64,000 nucleotides of DNA from Pedobacter nanyangensis (GCF_003313505.1 NZ_QMHO01000001.1:124001-188000), one strand, 5' to 3'. Numbered from the stretch's first letter, positions 1 through 9,203 are shown. Numbers and translations: made by a program. The notes: generated by a model from the letters alone, not told the origin.

Positions 1-812
1 CCGTAGTGGTTTTGGTACATGGTTCAGGTCCTAATGATATGGATGAAACCATTGGCCCAAATAAACCATTTAAGGATATTGCGGCCGGCCTAGCGGCTAA
101 TGGAATTGCTTCGGTTCGTTATGTAAAAAGAACCTTGCTTTACCCGGGCGAGTTCAGTAAAGCCTTTACTGTAAAAGAAGAAGTATTAGATGATGCCTTA
201 CAAGCGATTGCATTGGCAAAAACCATTGAAGGTGCTGATCTAAAAAACATCTATGTCCTTGGTCACAGCTTGGGCGGAATGCTTGCTCCACGCATTGCAA
301 CACTTGCACCGGATATTAGAGGGATTATTTTGGCAGCAGCGCCCGCTCGTAAACTTACCGACCTGATCATCGAGCAGAACAAATACTTGGTTTCCCAAAG
401 TAAAGATACCTCGGCCGTTTTGCAAAAATCACTTGCAGACGCCATTACCGAAATTGAAAAAACCAGATTTATGAAATTAGGCAAAATGAAGCCTGATTCT
501 CTTTTCCTAGGCCTGCCCGCAAGTTATTGGGTTGATCTGAACAATTACAATCAGGTGGAAGTAGCAAAAACACTAAAACAACGCATCTATATTGTTCAGG
601 GCGGTTATGATTTTCAAGTTTCTGAAGCAGATTACCTTTTGTGGAAAGATGCTCTAGCTGGTTACAGAAACGTTGATTTTAAATTATATCCAGATTTTAA
701 CCACCTGTTTAGTCAGCAACAGGAAAAGGGCAATGCCTTGCAATATCAACAACCCGCTAACGTAGAGCAACGGTTTATTGAAGATTTATCAACCTGGCTG
801 AAAGCACTTTAG
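1..812 (+). CDS. alpha/beta hydrolase, 5' end missing
   Basis: The reading frame is open to the left edge, so the N-terminus lies outside the window. The visible 268 residues are an alpha/beta-hydrolase core: an oxyanion-type VLVHGSGPND stretch at the start, the nucleophile elbow GHSLGG at about residues 86-91 (Ser88), an Asp in GGYDFQ and a His in FNHLF near the C-terminus, which together make a plausible Ser-Asp-His triad. Relatives in Bacteroidota are usually secreted serine hydrolases with an extra N-terminal domain (often DUF3887), so a signal peptide and such a domain may lie upstream. The substrate cannot be told. It is convergent with the polysaccharide locus and probably not part of it. 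Confidence 0.85.
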   Translation, partial: VVVLVHGSGPNDMDETIGPNKPFKDIAAGLAANGIASVRYVKRTLLYPGEFSKAFTVKEEVLDDALQAIALAKTIEGADLKNIYVLGHSLGGMLAPRIATLAPDIRGIILAAAPARKLTDLIIEQNKYLVSQSKDTSAVLQKSLADAITEIEKTRFMKLGKMKPDSLFLGLPASYWVDLNNYNQVEVAKTLKQRIYIVQGGYDFQVSEADYLLWKDALAGYRNVDFKLYPDFNHLFSQQQEKGNALQYQQPANVEQRFIEDLSTWLKAL

Positions 813-815
813 AAA

Positions 816-1038
816 CTATTTTCTGGATCTGATTTTTCGATAGGCCACCGACCAACGTTGGGCCGTTCTCTTGCGCATCAACGGCGTAAGGGTATTGATT
901 GATGTCAAAGTTATCTTCGTTCCAAAGCATAGTCTTATACGCTGGCAAGTATTTTTTCCAAGATTCAAGGCATTTAACGGCCAGTTAGGGCATTTCTCCA
1001 CGTCCAAACCAACAATAATGAATAATCTTAGGGATCAT
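816..1038 (-). pseudogene. remnant of a second GT32 glycosyltransferase
   Basis: Read from an ATG at 1038, the minus strand begins MIPKIIHYCWFGRGEMP, nearly the same as the start of the intact gene at 1069-1803. It then meets an in-frame TAA where the intact gene has a Glu codon. Past the stop the same frame still matches (CLESWKKYLP, then WNEDNFD) for about 30 more residues, after which similarity ends. It is therefore a 5' fragment of a duplicated or recombined GT32 gene, broken by a nonsense codon and truncated. It lies 30 bp downstream of the intact copy in the same direction. Confidence 0.85.
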
Positions 1039-1068
1039 GAGCTTAATTTTCCGACGTATAAAACCTTG

Positions 1069-1803
1069 TCACTTTGCATTTTTTATATTGCGATACTTTT
1101 CTGACCAAGCATTTGCAATTCTCTTTCCTAACAAAAAATTAGCCAATTTACCGAGGAGGCTTTGCTTGGTATGTAGCCACGAGCCTGCAAAATGATGGAT
1201 ACAGTAGGTATTATGGGTTCGCTTTATCTTTAAAGTTTTCCAGCTTTTAGGGCAGAAATAATCGCTCGGATAAATGGTACAGTAATCTGCGATTTCCTGG
1301 AAGGTATTATTGATTTTTATACTTCTTTTATCCTTCATAAAAGCCGTAATAATTTCTGTATTGGGGTTTACGTCCAAGCTACCGTCTGTCAAGTAAAAAC
1401 TTCTGTTTTGGTAGTGCAATAGCAGGTCGTTAATCCATTGGCCATTTTTTTCGCTGCCCATAATTGCGGAGGATAACAGCAGGTTATCTTCAAAACCTGT
1501 GAACGCTTTTTTTGCAAGGATTTCTTGATCCAAAGGCTTCAAAAACTCCACATCGGTATCCATATAGATCCCGCCCATTTCATTCAAAGCGTACAATCTA
1601 CATACATCGGATACAAAGGCAAATTTTCTTTCCTGATATGCCTCTGCCGCAAAGCGAAAGCTATGAACGTCGAAATTATCTTCGTTCCAAACCTTGATCT
1701 CAAAATCAGGAAGATACTTTTTCCAAGATTCTAAACACTTCTCCGCAAGCTCCGGCATTTGGCCCTTACCAAACCAACAATAATGTATAATCTTAGGGAT
1801 CAT
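1069..1803 (-). CDS. GT32-family glycosyltransferase (capsular polysaccharide synthesis type)
   Basis: This 244-residue protein starts with the IPKIIHYCWFG signature typical of OCH1-like/GT32 transferases of bacterial capsule loci. It carries the metal and nucleotide-sugar binding DxD motif within GGIYMDTDVEF (residues 82-84). It should transfer a hexose or similar sugar to the lipid-linked repeat unit at the cytoplasmic face of the membrane; the exact sugar is unknown. The start overlaps the stop of the flippase gene by 4 bp (ATGA), so the two are translationally coupled. A broken copy of its own 5' end lies directly downstream. Length is normal for the family. Confidence 0.87.
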   Translation of the reverse strand: MIPKIIHYCWFGKGQMPELAEKCLESWKKYLPDFEIKVWNEDNFDVHSFRFAAEAYQERKFAFVSDVCRLYALNEMGGIYMDTDVEFLKPLDQEILAKKAFTGFEDNLLLSSAIMGSEKNGQWINDLLLHYQNRSFYLTDGSLDVNPNTEIITAFMKDKRSIKINNTFQEIADYCTIYPSDYFCPKSWKTLKIKRTHNTYCIHHFAGSWLHTKQSLLGKLANFLLGKRIANAWSEKYRNIKNAK

Positions 1804-3332
1804 AAATTCACTTTTTGTCTCAATTTATCGAAAATATCCGCTCTGGTTGCATTGTTAAATCTCATAAACAAAGTTACTACAAGCAAAATTATGCCTAAAA
1901 CCAAGCTGTTGATGATAAACATCAGCCAAGTATTCACTTCAAATAAATTCAACTGTTTCCAACCGTAACTGATGCCAATTAAAACCGTAAAACCTGCCAG
2001 CCCTTTTACGATCTTAAAAAAGAAGTACCACCTGCTTTCCTGTAAACAATAGGCGGCATACAGCGGCGTAAAAGTTAAATGGCTGAGCACGCCACTAATT
2101 AAGGCTCCCACAGGGATCGAATATACCCCAAGGGAGCTATATTTACAAAGTATGATAACCAGCACGAAGTTGAAAATGGAGATAAAAATGCCCCAAAAAG
2201 AAGCAATCCGCAACTTATTGGTGATCACAAAAACGTGGTAAACCGTTTCTATCGTCCCATGCACAATAAAAGGCACCAAGGTAATCACCGATAAAATATG
2301 CAGGGCGTGCGCATCCTGCGTTGGCAGCCAAAGCTTAAAAAACACTTCTCCGTACACAAAAAAGACGGATAGCGGCAGCAAAACAACTACGAAAATGGCT
2401 TTAAAAGAAAGGTCCAAAGTTTTTTTCAGCCTTCCCATGTCATTGTTTGCGTAGGCCTTCAACATTTCGGGTAAAAATATGGGCACAATAATCCCCAAAA
2501 GGATATAAATGGCATTAGGAATGAACTTGGTAAGAGACAAAAACCCCATGCCAGATGCGCCAAAAAAATGGTTCGCAATCAATAAATCCAACTGTGTGTT
2601 CACCACATTGGCAAGGGCCATAATAGAGTTCCAAATTCCTGAACCTACAATCACATATAGTGCGCTTTTAGAGAAAAAAGACCAGCCTATCTTTACTTCG
2701 GGAAGTAGTTTTTTGGTAAGCCGATAGTTGGCAATAAACATATAAAAAGCCGTTACTGCCGTAACCACTCCCAAGAAATAGATTTTTGGGGTAAAGAAAT
2801 AGAATAGCAATATAATTGCTCCCAGTTTCAGCACATTGGAAATAATGTTGATAAACGCCAGCTTATCAAACCGGTTAAGTGCAAACGCCGTTACCTGAAA
2901 AACAGCCGAAGAAACGTTGATCACCAAACTGAGGAAGATAAAAATGAACAGCAGCCTTACATCATGGATGAGCGCAGTAGGGATATCCAATACCTTATCG
3001 ATAAAAAGACAGCATAAGGCACTCACTAAAACAAAGCCCAGTGAAATAAGGATATTCCCAAAAAGCACCGAATTAAAATAGGTATTTGCTTCCTTGATAT
3101 CCTTTTTCTCCAAGCTGATGGTAATATATCGGCTCGACATGGAGTTTAAGGCCGTGGTAATGATGCCCGCATACATCACAAAATTGTTTGACAATGGAAA
3201 GAAACCATAGGCTTCCTTGCCCAGATGTTCTACGATATAGGGGGTTAGAAAAAACGAAATGCCAACGCCTGAAATGGCACTGAAAAAGTTTGAAACTAAG
3301 TTGACAACGAAACGTCTTTTATCCATACCCAA
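1800..3332 (-). CDS. Wzx-like lipid-linked oligosaccharide flippase
   Basis: This is a 510-residue, strongly hydrophobic protein with about 12-14 predicted membrane segments and short loops. The order of segments and the N-terminal stretch with FFLTPYIVEHLG resemble polysaccharide biosynthesis/MATE-like flippases (MurJ/Wzx superfamily). The expected role is to move the undecaprenyl-linked repeat unit from the cytoplasmic to the periplasmic leaflet before polymerisation by the Wzy-like protein at 7746-9203. It heads a two-gene unit with the GT32 gene. A 105-bp divergent intergenic region separates it from the plus-strand GT2 gene and should carry promoters for both. Confidence 0.88.
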   Translation of the reverse strand: MGMDKRRFVVNLVSNFFSAISGVGISFFLTPYIVEHLGKEAYGFFPLSNNFVMYAGIITTALNSMSSRYITISLEKKDIKEANTYFNSVLFGNILISLGFVLVSALCCLFIDKVLDIPTALIHDVRLLFIFIFLSLVINVSSAVFQVTAFALNRFDKLAFINIISNVLKLGAIILLFYFFTPKIYFLGVVTAVTAFYMFIANYRLTKKLLPEVKIGWSFFSKSALYVIVGSGIWNSIMALANVVNTQLDLLIANHFFGASGMGFLSLTKFIPNAIYILLGIIVPIFLPEMLKAYANNDMGRLKKTLDLSFKAIFVVVLLPLSVFFVYGEVFFKLWLPTQDAHALHILSVITLVPFIVHGTIETVYHVFVITNKLRIASFWGIFISIFNFVLVIILCKYSSLGVYSIPVGALISGVLSHLTFTPLYAAYCLQESRWYFFFKIVKGLAGFTVLIGISYGWKQLNLFEVNTWLMFIINSLVLGIILLVVTLFMRFNNATRADIFDKLRQKVNL

Positions 3333-3437
3333 AAACAGCTTCGCTAAAATACTTGTTTTATGTTTAAACTTTAACTCGTTTTACGAGAAAATGTGTTTAT
3401 TTTGTTGGTGATTTCCGCTTTGTAAACTTCAACTTAT

Positions 3438-4193
3438 ATGAGTTTAGCACCACTTGTATCCATCATTACACCTTGTTATAATTCTGCCGATTTTATCGCC
3501 CCTACACTGCGCTCGGTATTGGAGCAAAGCTACCAAAATTGGGAACTGATTGTGGTTGATGATTGCTCGAAAGACGACACCTGCCAAATCGTAGCAGGTT
3601 TTGCAACCGAGCATCCTAATATTAAACTGGTTAAACTGCCACAAAATGGTGGTGTAGCCAACGCCCGCAACGTAGGTTTAGCCCATACAAACGGGAAGTA
3701 TGTTGCCTTTTTGGACAGTGACGACATTTGGCTGAAAGACAAACTGCAGAAGCAGGTTGCCTACATGGAAAACAAAAACCTGGCCATGACTTTTTGCGCC
3801 TACCACAGAATTGATGAAGAAGGAAAAATTATTTCTGCAAAAATAGCGGCTCCTTATCGTGTAAGTTACCGTCAGTTGTTGTCGCACAATGTAATCATCT
3901 TCTCTACATCGCTTACCTTAAAAAGTGCCATTGGCGATTTGAGGTTTAAAAAAGCGGGGCATGAAGATTGGATCTTTTGGCTTAATCTATTCAAAAAGGG
4001 CATTGCCGGATTTGGCATTGATGAGGCCTTAGTGTGGTATCGAATCAGAAAAGGATCAGTATCGGCCAATAAATTAAAAGTGATTGGCTACACTTGGAAA
4101 ATATTAAGGGAAAGCGAGCAATTGGGTTTGCTTGAATCAATCTACCTGTTTACGAAGTATGCTTTTGCTACGGTTTGGAAGAGGTTGAAATAG
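3438..4193 (+). CDS. GT2-family glycosyltransferase
   Basis: The 251-residue protein has a canonical GT-A start (VSIITPCYNSADFI), a nucleotide-binding VVDDCSKD segment near residue 40, GGVANARNVG, and the DxD motif in AFLDSDDIW (residues 93-95). It lacks membrane segments and is of normal length for EpsE/WaaE-like single-domain GT2 enzymes, so it probably adds a sugar to the repeat unit in the cytoplasm. It is the only plus-strand gene in the locus, divergent from the flippase and convergent with the next GT2 gene. A possible -7 element (TATTTTG) lies near 3396-3402. Donor and acceptor are unknown. Confidence 0.9.
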   Translation: MSLAPLVSIITPCYNSADFIAPTLRSVLEQSYQNWELIVVDDCSKDDTCQIVAGFATEHPNIKLVKLPQNGGVANARNVGLAHTNGKYVAFLDSDDIWLKDKLQKQVAYMENKNLAMTFCAYHRIDEEGKIISAKIAAPYRVSYRQLLSHNVIIFSTSLTLKSAIGDLRFKKAGHEDWIFWLNLFKKGIAGFGIDEALVWYRIRKGSVSANKLKVIGYTWKILRESEQLGLLESIYLFTKYAFATVWKRLK

Positions 4194-4256
4194 TATTTTT
4201 TAACTCGATCTCAACACGAAGAATTTGAAGAATTCCCAAAGAACGCAAAGGAAACA

Positions 4257-5171
4257 CTATTTAATTGGATAGCCTAAATCCCTGCTGTTTTTGCCATGGG
4301 TATAGTTCCACCATAAACCTTTAAAGGCCCATTTGGCTAGCGCTGGCTGCTTATTAAGCCAGAATTTAAGAATGGCCTTTGGGCAGGCAATTAAAGTGAA
4401 ATAAACAGAAAATAACACCGTATTTAACCAACCCGTATTCTTCCTGATGAACAACATCCTGTTGCGGGTGTTGAAATAGATTTTTAAAGGACTTGCCTTG
4501 CCTACGCTAATAGATTCCTTATGGTACACATAGGTTTTGCCGGTAAACCAGATTTGCTTGCCAATGCGTTTAAACTTCTCGCACCAATCCAGTTCTTCGT
4601 AGTATAAGAAATAAGTTTCATCCATTAAACCAGCTTTAAGTAAATCCGCTTTGCGGCAAATTACTGCAGCGCCATGGCAAAAACCTGTTTGATAGGATTG
4701 ATTATTGAACTGTCCAACATTTTTTTCAAACTGACCCACATAAGCGTTACGGGCTACCAGATAATCCATGGGCGTGAAGCCCGCATATTGCACCAGGTCC
4801 TTTTGGTCAAAATACAGCAGCAGTGGTGATAGCAAACCAATGTTTTGATTTGCTTCTAATTCAGCTATCAAAGTTTCAATACAGCCTTCAGGAATTTCGG
4901 TATCGTTATTCAACAGAAAGAGGTAATCGCCCTTGGCCTGTTTAATTCCAAGGTTATTTCCACCTGCAAAGCCTAAATTTTCTTTAGATTGGATGTAGGT
5001 GATATTCCCAAAATAAGGCGTAAAAGCAGCTTGGTTACTTTCCTGGGCACCGTTATCCACAATAACGATTTCCACCTCAGATGGGCCATAGCAGCTAGCT
5101 ATAGACTTCAACAAATCTATCGTCACCTCAGCTTGATGAAAATTGACGGTAATGATGGTGGTTAGTGGCAT
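4257..5171 (-). CDS. GT2-family glycosyltransferase, rhamnosyltransferase-like
   Basis: A longer frame opens at 5246, but its first 25 codons read through a dispersed intergenic repeat, so the ATG at 5171 (MPLTTIITVNFHQ) is preferred, giving 304 residues. Features are EIVIVDNGA, the DxD-type LLNNDTEIPEG and a later LYYEELDWCEKFKRIG segment, all typical of WbbL/rhamnosyltransferase-like GT2 proteins. A hydrophobic stretch near residues 235-255 may give peripheral membrane association. It probably extends the lipid-linked repeat unit. The gene is 87 bp downstream of the next glycosyltransferase and likely in the same transcript. Confidence 0.88.
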   Translation of the reverse strand: MPLTTIITVNFHQAEVTIDLLKSIASCYGPSEVEIVIVDNGAQESNQAAFTPYFGNITYIQSKENLGFAGGNNLGIKQAKGDYLFLLNNDTEIPEGCIETLIAELEANQNIGLLSPLLLYFDQKDLVQYAGFTPMDYLVARNAYVGQFEKNVGQFNNQSYQTGFCHGAAVICRKADLLKAGLMDETYFLYYEELDWCEKFKRIGKQIWFTGKTYVYHKESISVGKASPLKIYFNTRNRMLFIRKNTGWLNTVLFSVYFTLIACPKAILKFWLNKQPALAKWAFKGLWWNYTHGKNSRDLGYPIK

Positions 5172-5240
5172 TGATTTTTTCCTTCCTGCTGTCGTTCTGG
5201 GCATAGCGAAGAATCTCCCAGATTTCTCCCTGCACCGGAA
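5172..5240. repeat. short dispersed intergenic repeat
   Basis: The minus strand reads GGGAGATTCTTCGCTATGC followed by CCAGAACGACAGCAGGAAGG. This is the general form of a degenerate repeat that recurs between genes in Pedobacter and relatives (the family is recalled, not searched). It is AT-poor compared with its surroundings and explains the spurious N-terminal extension of the downstream gene's open frame. A related element is at 27014-27090. Confidence 0.55.
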
Positions 5241-5258
5241 CAACAAACTATGATGTTA

Positions 5259-6455
5259 TTATTCTACAGTTTTAATCGCCTTGTAAATTTCTTCTGCATT
5301 TTTTTCCCAAGTATGGGTGTTTGCAAATGCAATGCGTTCGTTAGCTAAAGTTGCTGAATTTTCCGCCAAAGCTTTTTCTGCTAGCGATACATATTCCTCT
5401 TTGGTTTCGGCAAGGTAAACATAGTCTTCAAAAATACCTACGGCTTCGGTTCTGGTGGCAAGCGTTGGTTTACCCATAGCCAGGTATTCATCTATTTTAC
5501 GAGGATAATTGCCAATAGTCAAGGGATTTAGCGCCTGAGGGTTTAAACAAATATCAAAGCCCTTAATGTAAGCTGGCAAAGTTTCTGGTTTCTGCGGTCC
5601 CAGGAAAAAAACATTCTCCATTTGGTGAAGCTTGCTTTTTTTAAAATCCTCGTCTTGGGGGCCCACTAAAACAATGCTCCAATGGGGCCTTTGCTCCGCT
5701 AAATGCAACAAGATGTGCTCATCAAGCCTTATGGACAACAAAGCGCCAACGTAGCCTAAAATTGGCTTTTTGATCGGCCAAAGAGTTTCCGGGATTTTAA
5801 CGTTATCGTCATTTTTAAATAGCCCAAAATCACAACCTTGGCCAACATAAAAAGAATGTGGGTTATATTGTTTGCAGTAGTTGGCCAAATAAACGGAATT
5901 GGCCACACACAAATCACTTTTCTGAATCAGCTCGGGCTCCAAGTACTTTCCGTGCTTACCCCAATAAGGCGTAGCCAACAGGTTGTCGCGGGAGTAATAA
6001 ATACTGGTGCTAGGATTTAAAAGCGCTTTCAAATGATAGCTCCTGAACATATCGCTATCATTAAACAAAATAAAATCTATAAAATCCAACTGCTTTATGG
6101 CCTTTTTAACAGATTTCGCAAACCTCTTATTATTGATTTTATTGAAGAATCTGAACAACGCAGTAGGCTTGATCCAATTAATGGATTCGTTAATGACATC
6201 GGGGTAGTACACCCAAAAGTTAGGCGCTATTTGCTGCAGTCCATCTTCTTGGCCATTGATTACTCGCATGCGCTTTTTTACGCCATCAGTATGGCCTTGC
6301 TGAAATTTTGTACGGCGGTCCAACGGAGCATTAATGTACAACACTCGGTTGTGTTTGCTAAATTCCAGCGCTAAATCTTTGCAGTTACTACCAATTGGGG
6401 TATCCCACGGTTGCTGACCCACAACGATAAAATCTCTGTTTTCAATCAGTGCCAT
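5259..6455 (-). CDS. GT4-like glycosyltransferase, TuaH/GT-B type
   Basis: The chosen start is the ATG at 6455 (MALIENRDFIVVGQQPWDTP), which follows the stop of the 32-codon ORF by a few bases and has an A-rich upstream region. A GTG at 6491 would add 12 residues. The 398-residue protein has a GT-B layout: an N-terminal half with QPWDTPIGSNCKDLA, a linker, and a C-terminal half with GYVGALLSIRLDEHI, VLVGPQDEDF and a donor-site-like EYLAMGKPTLATRTEAVGIF. It is related to teichuronic-acid-type glycosyltransferases. It acts in the cytoplasm in repeat-unit assembly; the donor sugar is unknown. Downstream is the rhamnosyltransferase-like gene. Confidence 0.83.
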   Translation of the reverse strand: MALIENRDFIVVGQQPWDTPIGSNCKDLALEFSKHNRVLYINAPLDRRTKFQQGHTDGVKKRMRVINGQEDGLQQIAPNFWVYYPDVINESINWIKPTALFRFFNKINNKRFAKSVKKAIKQLDFIDFILFNDSDMFRSYHLKALLNPSTSIYYSRDNLLATPYWGKHGKYLEPELIQKSDLCVANSVYLANYCKQYNPHSFYVGQGCDFGLFKNDDNVKIPETLWPIKKPILGYVGALLSIRLDEHILLHLAEQRPHWSIVLVGPQDEDFKKSKLHQMENVFFLGPQKPETLPAYIKGFDICLNPQALNPLTIGNYPRKIDEYLAMGKPTLATRTEAVGIFEDYVYLAETKEEYVSLAEKALAENSATLANERIAFANTHTWEKNAEEIYKAIKTVE

Positions 6456-6459
6456 TTGT

Positions 6460-6558
6460 TTAGGGGTTATGATTTGCTCTTTTATATGCACCCAACCCCC
6501 TTATAAATCCAAGGATTCCAAAAATTACAGCAGGTATGGCGAGTATTTCTAAAGGCAT
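6460..6558 (-). CDS. small 32-residue membrane ORF in the polysaccharide operon
   Basis: An ATG at 6558 begins just after the TGA of the upstream GT2 gene (stop 6560-6562). It opens a 32-codon frame starting MPLEILAIPAVIFGILGF and ending in a basic, polar tail. It is one hydrophobic segment (about residues 3-20) followed by RGLGAYKRANHNP. The stop at 6460-6462 is about 5 bp before the preferred ATG of the next glycosyltransferase, so the ORF fills an otherwise unexplained gap with near-perfect operon spacing. It may be a small membrane partner of the GT2 enzyme or a coupling ORF. No family is recognised. Confidence 0.5.
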   Translation of the reverse strand: MPLEILAIPAVIFGILGFIRGLGAYKRANHNP

Positions 6559-6559
6559 A

Positions 6560-7759
6560 TCAATGAGTTTCTTTTTCTACAGGTTTATGGCTATGTGGCG
6601 TTACCATGAATGATTTTTTGGCTTTACCGATACTGAAGAGAGCCACCATCATGCCCAGCATTGCCCTAGGAATTTGAAACAAAGCCACGTAAAGGCGCTT
6701 GTCGGTATAAAATCTTTTAGGGACAGCAATGGCCAGTGTAAGGCAAAGACTTAGGAACAAAGCTATCCAAAAGCGGTAGGATGGCCCAAAAGGGTTAAAA
6801 AAAGCTTGTGCCGCCATCACAAAAAGCAAGGCCAATAGCAACATCCGTGGCACTAAAAAGGTTTGCAGGCTTTTGTTGAAGAACTCAAAATTCCCCTTAA
6901 AAAGTTGGGCCAAGCCTTCAAAAGCATATTTCTTTAAAAACTCCACTTGTGAGGCAATCCAACGGGTACGTTGTTTGGTAAATACTTTGGCGTTTTCTAT
7001 TTTCTCATCATAAACATAAACATCATTCAAATAGGCTACTTCAATTTTATCTTTGGCAATCATGAAATCCAGTTGCTTATCTTCTCCAACGGTTTCGCCA
7101 ATGTTATTTAACAGATGCCTGAAATATTCAAATTCAAAAGCCATTCCCGATCCAATAAGCGCTGCAGACAAGCCCACTACGGCATGCCCTTTGCGGAAAA
7201 GATGATTGTTTACCTCTTCGTTGCAGGCATCTAAAAATGCAAAACTGCTATCCATGTTTTTGGCTATGCGGTGCGCCTGCACTACTTTGTTACCTTTTTC
7301 AAAAGCACCGTTAATATACCACAGGCATTCGTCACTCATCACATTGTCCACATCCAATACTACAGCAATATCAAACCCATTATTTGCCAATTGGTTCATG
7401 GCAAACTGCATGGCCTTGCCTTTGGTGCTTTTTTCAAAAAACACTTCAATTACGCGTGCACCTAGTTCCTTAAGGTGAATAATGGTTTCTGGCTGCAAAC
7501 CATCGGCAATAACCACCACTTCAAAAGCGCCTTGATATGGTTGCTTTAAAGCCGTTTTAACACTCTCCAAAATCACCACATTTTCCTGATAGGTAGGAAA
7601 CAGTACCACAACTTTTCGGTAAGTATCAGCCTCTTTTTTTGACTTGGGCAAATTGAACAGGCCTACCAGCGCAAAAAAGGCCAGGTAAGCGCAATTGAGC
7701 AACAAATAAATCCCCAAAGCCCAAAATAAGATATCCAGAAAGCCATTAATCATCTCCAT
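6560..7759 (-). CDS. membrane GT2 glycosyltransferase, cellulose/hyaluronan-synthase-like
   Basis: This is a 399-residue processive-type GT2 protein. A transmembrane segment lies at about residues 10-35, followed by the catalytic GT-A domain with VVVIADGL (near 84), DVD (136-138), GED (225-227) and the QxxRW motif as QRTRW (263-267). At least two more membrane segments follow around 305-370. D, DxD, D and QxxRW together mark synthases that elongate and translocate a polysaccharide or transfer sugars at the membrane. Because a separate flippase and polymerase are present, it may instead act on lipid-linked intermediates. Its start overlaps the polymerase gene by 14 bp. Confidence 0.87.
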   Translation of the reverse strand: MEMINGFLDILFWALGIYLLLNCAYLAFFALVGLFNLPKSKKEADTYRKVVVLFPTYQENVVILESVKTALKQPYQGAFEVVVIADGLQPETIIHLKELGARVIEVFFEKSTKGKAMQFAMNQLANNGFDIAVVLDVDNVMSDECLWYINGAFEKGNKVVQAHRIAKNMDSSFAFLDACNEEVNNHLFRKGHAVVGLSAALIGSGMAFEFEYFRHLLNNIGETVGEDKQLDFMIAKDKIEVAYLNDVYVYDEKIENAKVFTKQRTRWIASQVEFLKKYAFEGLAQLFKGNFEFFNKSLQTFLVPRMLLLALLFVMAAQAFFNPFGPSYRFWIALFLSLCLTLAIAVPKRFYTDKRLYVALFQIPRAMLGMMVALFSIGKAKKSFMVTPHSHKPVEKETH

Positions 7760-9203
7760 CGGCTTTTAATTTTTTAGCTTTTTCATCCAACCATGGTGAA
7801 ATAAATACAAATGACCATGACATAAACATAATTACGGAAGAGGGCAATCCATTCATCACTTCGTTACCGTAGCTACAAATAAAGCAGCCCACCGTTCCTG
7901 AGGTTAAGGCAATCATCTTCGTCTTTAGTTTGGGGTCCTTTAAGTTCCAAACAATACCGCTGCATTTTCCGATAATGTAGGCGTTGATGCCAAACCAAAT
8001 GAGCAAACCCACAATTCCGTACATTACCCATACCTTTACCCAGTAACTATCTGGCTGTATGTTGGCAATGGGCTTGTCGGCATTGTAAGTGGTTCCGTTC
8101 ATTCCGCTCATTCCCAACCCTGCGCCAAAAGGTTCGTCTCTGAGCAGGATTTTGAGTTTTTTCTGGTTCTCCATCCGCACGTTAAAAGAAGCGTCTTTAG
8201 GATCGAGTGCGCTGCGCAATCGCCTTACCTGAAAAATTTCATCTCCAATTTTAGTATATTTTAGGGTGCCAAAGCCTGCAATTGCGAAAGCACACCCAAC
8301 AATGAGCAATTTAAAATTCTTACTTAAAAAAAGGGCATAGGCCAACCCTGAGGCCAGTGCAAATAAAGCTCCCCTTGTTCCGGAGATTGCCATACCGTAC
8401 AGCATGAGCACGGCAATAAGGCCAAAAATAAGCCTCTTGATGATGGAGAATGGCCCCATGGCCAATACCAGGGCAATAACCGCCATAATGGCTTGCGAAG
8501 CACCAAACTGCCCCGCATCAGAGTAGATGGAAAATGCCCGCAGTTTTCCGCCCAAGATATGTGTTACATGGTTGCCGGCATCTAACCATTGCCGCTCACC
8601 GGCGGTTAAACCAATGTACAACTGTTTAACACCATATAGCGTGGCCAGGCAAGAGAAGAACAGGATAAACCCAATAAAGCGGTTTAAATCGGCCAGTTGG
8701 TTAAACAGCAAGAAAACCACCGGAGCAATCAGCAACCAACTCAATGCAGTAAACCTAAGTTCATTGAACCATCCCGTAAAACTGCCGCCATAAGGATTAA
8801 GCACTTGCAGCACACTGATACCGAACCAAACGAGCGATAGCATCACATGCTCGTTTTTTAGGCTTTTCCAATTAAACTTGTTCATGTTCACCAAAATACT
8901 GCCCCAGGTAAGCAGTAAAATAGCATCCATGGCCAAACCTACAGGGATATCCAAAAAGGTTTTAACTACAAAACCTAGTACAAAGCAGTAGGCAAAATAA
9001 AAGATGAAAGCAATGCGTGGATTATTAAAAGATGCGATAACAAAAGTACCCGCCCCTGCCAAAGCCAACACGGCCAAAGGGCCCAAAAACCCATAGCGTT
9101 GGGTAGAACCAGCAACCAGGATGGACAGACTCATCGCTACTAAAAAAAACAATAATTGCTTTTTGTGATTGCCAATATGTATGTGTAAATTTTTAAGCAT
9201 CAA
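7746..9203 (-). CDS. Wzy/O-antigen-ligase-like polysaccharide polymerase
   Basis: The 485-residue protein is an integral membrane protein with about 10-12 predicted segments and one large extracytoplasmic loop (roughly residues 330-395, containing RRLRSALDPKDASFNVR and GAGLGMSGMNGT). That layout is typical of the WaaL/Wzy O-antigen ligase superfamily. It should polymerise repeat units in the periplasmic leaflet after flipping. The gene sits between the Wzc-like gene (5 bp gap) and the GT2 synthase (14 bp overlap), so it is part of one operon. The substrate cannot be predicted from sequence. Confidence 0.83.
   Translation of the reverse strand: MMLKNLHIHIGNHKKQLLFFLVAMSLSILVAGSTQRYGFLGPLAVLALAGAGTFVIASFNNPRIAFIFYFAYCFVLGFVVKTFLDIPVGLAMDAILLLTWGSILVNMNKFNWKSLKNEHVMLSLVWFGISVLQVLNPYGGSFTGWFNELRFTALSWLLIAPVVFLLFNQLADLNRFIGFILFFSCLATLYGVKQLYIGLTAGERQWLDAGNHVTHILGGKLRAFSIYSDAGQFGASQAIMAVIALVLAMGPFSIIKRLIFGLIAVLMLYGMAISGTRGALFALASGLAYALFLSKNFKLLIVGCAFAIAGFGTLKYTKIGDEIFQVRRLRSALDPKDASFNVRMENQKKLKILLRDEPFGAGLGMSGMNGTTYNADKPIANIQPDSYWVKVWVMYGIVGLLIWFGINAYIIGKCSGIVWNLKDPKLKTKMIALTSGTVGCFICSYGNEVMNGLPSSVIMFMSWSFVFISPWLDEKAKKLKADGDD

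Noticed and set aside
5172..5246. N-terminal extension of the GT2 gene to position 5246
   Set aside because: The extra codons lie in a dispersed intergenic repeat, while the GT2 fold starts exactly at the Met at 5171.
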